This document shows positions 61,779 through 64,000 of a DNA stretch of 64,000 nt, in pieces. The notes beneath the pieces were generated by a model that was given only the letters and a program-made list of their open reading frames with translations, had not been told where the DNA came from and searched no databases. Made by a program: the position numbers and the translations under genes. Source of the DNA: an uncultured Eubacteriales bacterium (GTDB lineage Bacteria; Bacillota; Clostridia; Lachnospirales; Lachnospiraceae); NCBI GenBank assembly GCA_900314525.1, contig OMVN01000007.1:1-64000 (forward strand), read 5' to 3'. The number at the start of each line of letters is the position of its first letter. The first letter of the stretch is position 1.

Positions 61779-63575
61779 TTAATTATTTAAAGTAACCTCG
61801 TTTGCTGATGAAATGAATTCTTTCAAATATTTTTGCATATTAGAATTACATGCATACACATAACATCCTTTTATTCCTCTAGCCAGAATAGTTGTATATG
61901 TATTTATGATTAATTCTTTAAGAGTTTCTTCATCGGTAGCAGCTTTAACTTTTGAATCCTTATATTCATTTAAATTAACAACAAGTGAATTTGTTTCAAA
62001 ATCATAATCAATCTCTTTACCGAAAATAACACCTGCATAGTTCATATCATATCCTTGAGTAGTATGAATGCATCCGATGGTGTTGTGAGAATCCTGTCTC
62101 GTCATCCAAGAATCATTTGTCAAATTCCATATATACTTATTCCCCTCAATAGATATATCATATTCACCATTTTGAACTAATGAATTGTAGTACTGCATAT
62201 CGTCCTTAGGCTTTTTATTCGGTTTTGTCTTCCAATCCCACGAAAAACCTGCAACTGTTTTACACAATCCCATTTCATCATCTTTTTTACGTATAGACTC
62301 AATAAGAGTATTTACATCATCAAAAATAATGAAATCATAATTTTCTATTTTCTCTCGTTTATTGCGCAAGCAAGACATAACATCTTTCACATATTTAATG
62401 TATGTATCTCCTCCTTGACAACGCATTTGTGTTTCCAATTTATATTTATGAATTTCATATACATACTTGCTAAGTGTGTTTTTATATTCTTCATGTGTTA
62501 AATCCGATGACTTAACTGTTTGTGTCTGATCATAAAATAAAACAACATGTTTTGCTGATTTCATTATCCAATCAAGCTGATTTGCTTCATGTGGATCTAA
62601 CCCCAATCCCCTACATGTATCATCAAATGATTTATAACCAGTTAAGTTTTTTCTTTTTGACAAACGGTGTGATTCATCAACAAAAAGGATATCATATTTT
62701 TCTTTTACAACATCAGTTGGACCAATAACCATCTCTCCAACTAATCCATTTCCACATTCTTTAAATACTTTCTTTACAGTAGATCTTATTCCTGGCATTG
62801 GAAATACAAATCCAATTTTGAATGCTTTACCACCCCTATTCAAAGAGATATGTTTTTTTAACCTTAAAAGAGTTCCCCTTTTGTTCTCATCTATATCATC
62901 TTCAAAATTCTCAGCCTTGGTGTCTAATAAATTATCATCAATATTTATTGCATTGATTAATGAATTAATGATACTAATAGCAAGAACTGTTTTCCCTGTT
63001 CCTGCGCATCCATTTACCAGATTTACACCGTTAGCGCCTTTTTCAAATGTATCTATAATATCATTTATGATTGACACACTTACTTCATTCTGTTCGCCAG
63101 TTAATGCATTATACGGAGAAAATTTAAAAATATTATCGTTCTCAATAATATCTAAGGAATTTTTGGCAAGATTTTTATTAATTAGTTCTTTCCAAAGCAC
63201 TCTAAACTGTCCACGATACTCTTCTCGCTGATAATAATCATGAATAGCTTGCTGCCCCTTGTTTTTATTAATAATTCTTTTAAATTTTCCATCTACTGCA
63301 CAGTACTTTATCAATCTTTGCTCATAATCTAATATTACAGACTTGTTGTATCTTCCATCAAAAACAATTTCTATTCCCTTTAGTTTCTTCTTCTCATTAT
63401 TTTTTAAATGCTGGCTCATTCTGACTGCAGCACTTGTAGTCTCGCCAATGTACAGATTTTCATCGTCATGAATAAGATAAACTACAGGCCAATTAACACC
63501 TTTATCATGTTTTTTTAACAAAGTAAGACCACTATCATTAAAATCAAAATGTTTTATCTCATTAATAATTGGCAT
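61779..63575 (-). CDS. GIY-YIG nuclease fused to a DUF2075 helicase
   Basis: An N-terminal GIY-YIG domain (about 30-105) shows VYLI and YIG (42-44), Arg52 and Glu85, the expected catalytic residues. The DUF2075 superfamily-1 helicase follows: Walker A GCAGTGKT (189-196), Walker B FVDESHRL (DESH at 300-303), YDQTQTV and the CIHTTQGYDMNYAGVIFG motif. 598 residues. Its neighbour encodes a MazG-like pyrophosphohydrolase, 15 bases upstream. Likely defence or stress function, but this is inference. Confidence 0.88.
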   Translation of the reverse strand: MPIINEIKHFDFNDSGLTLLKKHDKGVNWPVVYLIHDDENLYIGETTSAAVRMSQHLKNNEKKKLKGIEIVFDGRYNKSVILDYEQRLIKYCAVDGKFKRIINKNKGQQAIHDYYQREEYRGQFRVLWKELINKNLAKNSLDIIENDNIFKFSPYNALTGEQNEVSVSIINDIIDTFEKGANGVNLVNGCAGTGKTVLAISIINSLINAINIDDNLLDTKAENFEDDIDENKRGTLLRLKKHISLNRGGKAFKIGFVFPMPGIRSTVKKVFKECGNGLVGEMVIGPTDVVKEKYDILFVDESHRLSKRKNLTGYKSFDDTCRGLGLDPHEANQLDWIMKSAKHVVLFYDQTQTVKSSDLTHEEYKNTLSKYVYEIHKYKLETQMRCQGGDTYIKYVKDVMSCLRNKREKIENYDFIIFDDVNTLIESIRKKDDEMGLCKTVAGFSWDWKTKPNKKPKDDMQYYNSLVQNGEYDISIEGNKYIWNLTNDSWMTRQDSHNTIGCIHTTQGYDMNYAGVIFGKEIDYDFETNSLVVNLNEYKDSKVKAATDEETLKELIINTYTTILARGIKGCYVYACNSNMQKYLKEFISSANEVTLNN

Positions 63576-63590
63576 TTTATCGTCTCCATC

Positions 63591-63923
63591 CTATAACTTA
63601 TTATATTTATCACTTTTACCTTTTGCCTTGGACACTGGGTATTTTTCATTATTCACTCGTATTTTTTCCTGAACAATTTCATCTATGTCTAGTCCGCATG
63701 CATCCGCCATAAGAACACAATAGTTTATCACATCGGCAAGTTCTTCCTTTATCTTCTCCTGCTTATTATCACTTGATGTATCCGAACCACTCCATTGAAA
63801 AACCTCAAGTAACTCTGCAGCTTCTAATGAAATTGAAATTGCTAAATCCTTCGGATTATGGAATTGCTTCCAATCCCTATCATCTCTAAATTTTAAAATC
63901 TGATTAATTGTCTCTTGAGTCAT
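63591..63923 (-). CDS. MazG-like nucleotide pyrophosphohydrolase
   Basis: A 110-residue all-alpha NTP pyrophosphatase of the RS21-C6/iMazG type. The metal ligands ExxE (34-37, SLEAAELLEVFQW) and ExxD (61-64, EELADVINYC) are visible. It cleaves (d)NTPs to monophosphates. It is just upstream of the helicase gene and probably co-transcribed. A GAAAT ribosome site (AAGGAG) precedes the ATG. Upstream DNA to the window end shows no clear promoter. Confidence 0.88.
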   Translation of the reverse strand: MTQETINQILKFRDDRDWKQFHNPKDLAISISLEAAELLEVFQWSGSDTSSDNKQEKIKEELADVINYCVLMADACGLDIDEIVQEKIRVNNEKYPVSKAKGKSDKYNKL

Positions 63924-64000
63924 TTTATTTCTCCTTGTCTATGTATAATTAATGTATTCACTATCAATTTTTTCACTTTCTTCCGTTCCTACGATTTGTT

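Noticed and set aside
1-64000. CRISPR arrays, insertion sequences or prophage
   Set aside because: No regularly spaced repeats, transposase, integrase or phage structural genes were seen.

Overview
This AT-rich window looks like chromosomal core sequence of a spore-forming, strictly fermentative clostridium, most likely a Lachnospiraceae relative. The evidence is gene content and order: a radical SAM pair next to RNase G, rplU-prp-rpmA-obgE, a short HisG with HisZ, spo0A with spoIVB, a full spoIIIAA-AH operon, an N-extended L27 next to its protease Prp, and pyruvate formate-lyase. The species cannot be named from sequence alone. Almost everything is on the minus strand; only lexA, a cobO-like gene and a Crp/Fnr-type regulator are on the plus strand.

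Layout. 1-830: SOS control region with four LexA boxes, lexA, and a two-way terminator. 851-8960: rsfS, yqeK, nadD, yhbY, obgE, rpmA, prp, rplU, RNase E/G and the paired radical SAM genes (ribosome and translation housekeeping). 8980-13206: a partial histidine operon (hisZ-G-D-B-I). 13282-21060: recU, RluD- and RsuA-type pseudouridine synthases, an unknown membrane protein, a short-chain dehydrogenase, a small alarmone synthetase, coaE and polA. 21169-26929: tRNA-Leu(CAA), a fused ABC exporter, a CmpB-like membrane protein, an HD protein and glycogen synthase. 27074-38174: spo0A, spoIVB, recN, argR, nadK, tlyA, dxs, ispA, xseB, xseA, nusB and an Asp23 protein. This last block reads as one long operon from an Asp23 promoter down to spoIVB, followed by spo0A with its own promoter and Spo0A boxes. 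38250-43032: spoIIIAA-AH behind a sigma-E-type promoter. 43142-49675: a surface and signalling operon (GH25 lysozyme, large GGDEF protein, CapA-like lipoprotein). 49804-53565: cobO-like gene, dus, NUDIX and a homocysteine methyltransferase/MTHFR fusion. 53640-56873: pflA and pflB. 57112-61698: a redox and regulatory group (OhrR-type regulator, trxB, trxA, a two-component pair and a Crp/Fnr regulator). 61779-63923: an accessory pair, a GIY-YIG/DUF2075 helicase fusion and a MazG-like pyrophosphohydrolase.

The best candidates for unusual biology are five. First, the GIY-YIG-helicase plus MazG pair at the right edge, a plausible defence or nucleotide-stress module. Second, an OhrR-type repressor with two well-placed cysteines, co-transcribed with a complete thioredoxin system and preceded by a perfect palindrome at the operon promoter. 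Third, a set of perfect palindromes at control points: upstream of pflB, between the response regulator and the Crp gene, and between the divergent GH25 and cobO promoters. Fourth, intercistronic hairpins that hold stop codons, most strikingly at cobO/dus where both convergent stops sit around one loop. Fifth, a GGDEF protein whose N-terminal half looks like a dead signal-transduction ATPase followed by helical repeats. Most of the remaining genes are ordinary housekeeping genes.
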